Below are positions 60,601-64,000 of a DNA stretch of 64,000 nucleotides, piece by piece. This DNA is from Flavihumibacter stibioxidans (GTDB taxonomy: Bacteria; Bacteroidota; Bacteroidia; Chitinophagales; Chitinophagaceae), in assembly GCF_014332695.1 (NCBI RefSeq), contig NZ_MBUA01000001.1:434001-498000 (forward strand). The letters run 5' to 3'. Position numbers and translations under genes: made by a program. Every line of letters starts with the position of its first letter. The first letter of the stretch is position 1. The notes under the pieces were generated by a model. That model saw nothing but the letters and a program-made list of their open reading frames with translations, had not been told where the DNA came from and made no database searches.

Positions 60601-61235
60601 TCGGGCTGGATGGGAATATTGTTATCGGTAATTGCAGCAGCTATTTCAATGCTGTCGGCCAGGTAGCCATTGATCTGCAGGTTGAGGTTGGAACTTACAA
60701 CGGCATCCTGTGCGTTTCCAAAGGAAATACCCCGGCCGAAACTGCCACTGTAGGTGATATTGCCGAAGTCAAAAAAATCATCCTGGCCTGTTTTTCGGTT
60801 ACCCACGCCACCGATGGTTTGCCGGCTGACATAGGTGTTTAACAGGCTGTCGAAGTTGAGGCTTTGTTTGAGGGCGTTTATCCTGGATGTCAGTACCCGG
60901 TATTTCACCAATAGGGAATCAAATGGCGGCAGCGTAACAAATGATAAACTGCCATTGAGCCAGTCGATGGTAAAACTTGAATCCGGCAAACCGGTAATGG
61001 AAACTGATCCCGGCACAAGGCTGAGGCTGTCGAGGTTTATACTGCCCGACCTTACCCCGATTTTTTTCAGGCGAAGATTGGAAGCGGGGTACCTGCCTGC
61101 CCCCTGCACAGGTTCCTGGGCAAAACCCACCTGTACAGAAGAAACGATCAACAAACATATCAGCAGTATTTTAGCCAAACTTCCCGGTTTCCTTAAAATC
61201 GATAAAATTAAATGATTATTGCCCAAATCAGGCAA
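57693..61235 (-). CDS. Large outer-membrane/surface protein, 1180 residues
   Basis: A signal segment (about 20-39, [17 protein letters not shown]) is followed by beta-rich sequence. The N-terminal part ([62 protein letters not shown]) has secretin- or SprA-like beta repeats; the rest has many barrel-like strands and an EF-hand-like [14 protein letters not shown] near 870. It is probably an outer-membrane barrel or secretion-related protein; the exact family is not clear. The start is TTG, as no ATG fits. It is divergent from a lipoprotein gene across 35 bases. Confidence 0.75.
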   Translation of the reverse strand: [1180 protein letters not shown]

Positions 61236-61270
61236 AGCAGCGCTATGGCAGTATAGCTTGTCAAGGGAGG

Positions 61271-62095
61271 ATGCGCCTTAAAAACCTTTTGCCCCTGTTG
61301 TTTGTGCTGGCAGCAATTCTCTTTCATACATCCTGCGTCAGGAAATCGGTCTTCCGCAGCCCTTACACCAACCTGCAGAACAGCTACCACGTTATGCCGG
61401 TCATTACTGATTCAACCCGCTCTGCCAATTATATCAGCCTCGCTTCCACTCACGGCTTTGGAAACGATAACTGGTCCGACGGACTGGCCATCGGACAGCT
61501 GAAATTTCATCATGCGAAAACCATGGGTAATTTCCAGGGATTCCTCGGAGCGCATGCGCATGCCGGTTTCTATCGGATCGACCCTTCCAGTTATTATAAT
61601 TATTACTACCGGTATGAGCCATGGCAGGATACCATTTTTCAATATAATGGACCTAGCGGCAGAAAGTTCACCGGATCTGTTGGGATTAATGGCGGACTAA
61701 CCTACACGCTGGTGCTTGGCCGCAAACTCGAATGGCGGATTCTTGGGATTGAAGCCAGCCTGGGCAGGGAGTTCGGCGAATACCTGGATGTGAGAAAACA
61801 GATACCCGACAGTGTCATAACCTATACCGATAAACGAAATACACCTGTGACCATTGGTGGTTTTACCGAACTGGTGTTCAAACCATCCAATCCCCGATTC
61901 CGTTTTGGTTACCAGCTGGCGGTAGGCTCAGGTATTCACCGGTTGAGCAATACCTCTTTAAGCCAGGGAAACCTGACACCGATGTATGTCAACAATACTT
62001 TTCAGTTTACAATGTACCGGTACACCGGTTATTTCCAGGCACGCGTGGGTGATTACTTCGGTGGTATACAACTGGGATTCAGCTACAGGCTATAA
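61271..62095 (+). CDS. Lipoprotein with outer-membrane barrel-like strands
   Basis: A 274-residue protein with a lipoprotein signal (LFHTSC, Cys22) and beta-rich sequence (GFLGAHAHAGFYRI, GSVGINGGLTYTLVLGRKLEWRILGIEASLG, TIGGFTELVFKPSNPRFRFGYQLAVGSG) ending in FSYRL, the terminal aromatic typical of barrels. I do not recognise a family. The Shine-Dalgarno-like GGGAGG precedes the ATG. It is divergent from the 1180-residue gene and convergent with the ABC-F gene (8 bases apart). Confidence 0.7.
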   Translation: MRLKNLLPLLFVLAAILFHTSCVRKSVFRSPYTNLQNSYHVMPVITDSTRSANYISLASTHGFGNDNWSDGLAIGQLKFHHAKTMGNFQGFLGAHAHAGFYRIDPSSYYNYYYRYEPWQDTIFQYNGPSGRKFTGSVGINGGLTYTLVLGRKLEWRILGIEASLGREFGEYLDVRKQIPDSVITYTDKRNTPVTIGGFTELVFKPSNPRFRFGYQLAVGSGIHRLSNTSLSQGNLTPMYVNNTFQFTMYRYTGYFQARVGDYFGGIQLGFSYRL

Positions 62096-62103
62096 ATACA
62101 CCA

Positions 62104-63864
<1,761 letters not shown>

Positions 63865-63893
63865 TTACCTTTTACGTAATAAATTTTCCTAAT

Positions 63894-64000
63894 ATGAAAA
63901 AGGTTTTAATTGTTGTACTGCTGGTGGCCCTCGGCGCTGCCGTAGCGTTGGCAAGCCTTCGTAAGGATTCAGGAAAAAAAGCCACGGAAAAGAAAGCAGA
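63894..64000 (+). CDS. Start of a small membrane or exported protein, 3' end missing
   Basis: An ATG at 63894 opens a frame that runs to the right edge. The first 35 residues are a hydrophobic helix (KKVLIVVLLVALGAAVALA) and then a Lys-rich segment (SLRKDSGKKATEKKA). It may be a single-pass or signal-anchored protein; nothing more can be said. It is divergent from the ABC-F gene with 149 bases between. Confidence 0.6.
   Translation, partial: MKKVLIVVLLVALGAAVALASLRKDSGKKATEKKA

Overview
The window looks like a chromosomal segment of a Bacteroidota bacterium, most likely from the Chitinophagaceae. Signs of this are a short RpoD-type primary sigma factor, TAnnTTTG-type -7 promoter boxes, a large two-component propeller sensor, LytS/LytTR signalling, DUF4249, DUF2027-Smr, DUF3822 and DUF2207 families, and many Tat or lipoprotein secreted enzymes. 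Genes are dense on both strands. I see no prophage, integrase, transposase, CRISPR array, toxin-antitoxin pair or recognisable defence island.

Layout. 0-7 kb: end of an acyl carrier protein gene, DoxX, PEP synthase, a cytochrome c lipoprotein, and a glycosyltransferase / lipoprotein / hemerythrin-like cluster. 7-12.2 kb: a propeller sensor, convergent with a LytS kinase and LytTR regulator pair. 12.3-14.5 kb: a 66-bp tandem repeat, an HglS-like 2-oxoadipate dioxygenase and a saccharopine dehydrogenase (probable lysine catabolism). 14.9-20.8 kb: DUF177-rpmF-plsX, a CPBP protease, a large hairpin repeat, arfB, an AlkC-like glycosylase, RNase P RNA and a DUF2027-Smr protein. 20.8-32.4 kb: amino acid permease, polyprenyl synthase and a run of exported enzymes (serine hydrolase, esterase, TIM-barrel isomerase, ApbE, SUMF1-like, Gfo/Idh oxidoreductase). 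32.4-40.4 kb: GNATs, amidase, P-type ATPase, LemA and DUF2207. 40.4-49.3 kb: rluF, rnr, lpxK, 5-FTHF cyclo-ligase, rsmD, DUF3822, MATE, TPR and folB. 49.3-64 kb: trxB, DUF4249, rpoD, purM, ribF, holA, a coiled-coil membrane protein, outer-membrane proteins, an ABC-F ATPase and the start of a small gene.

Most genes are ordinary housekeeping genes. The unusual material is of two kinds. First, several families of GC-rich palindromic repeats are scattered between genes: CACCCGTCGGGTG palindromes, GTCTGACG/GTCTGACA hairpins, and a long stem inside RNase P RNA. In at least two cases (ppsA and the HglS gene) the repeat has replaced the natural 3' end and supplies the last codons and the stop. This looks like a REP-type non-autonomous element population whose mobilising enzyme lies outside the window. 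Second, several proteins keep their fold but have lost key residues: a propeller sensor kinase without its phosphoacceptor His, a hemerythrin-like protein without most iron-ligand His, an RsmD with GPPY in place of D/NPPY, and a SUMF1-like protein without catalytic Cys. All functional assignments come from reading the sequence and remembered family motifs; no database search was run.
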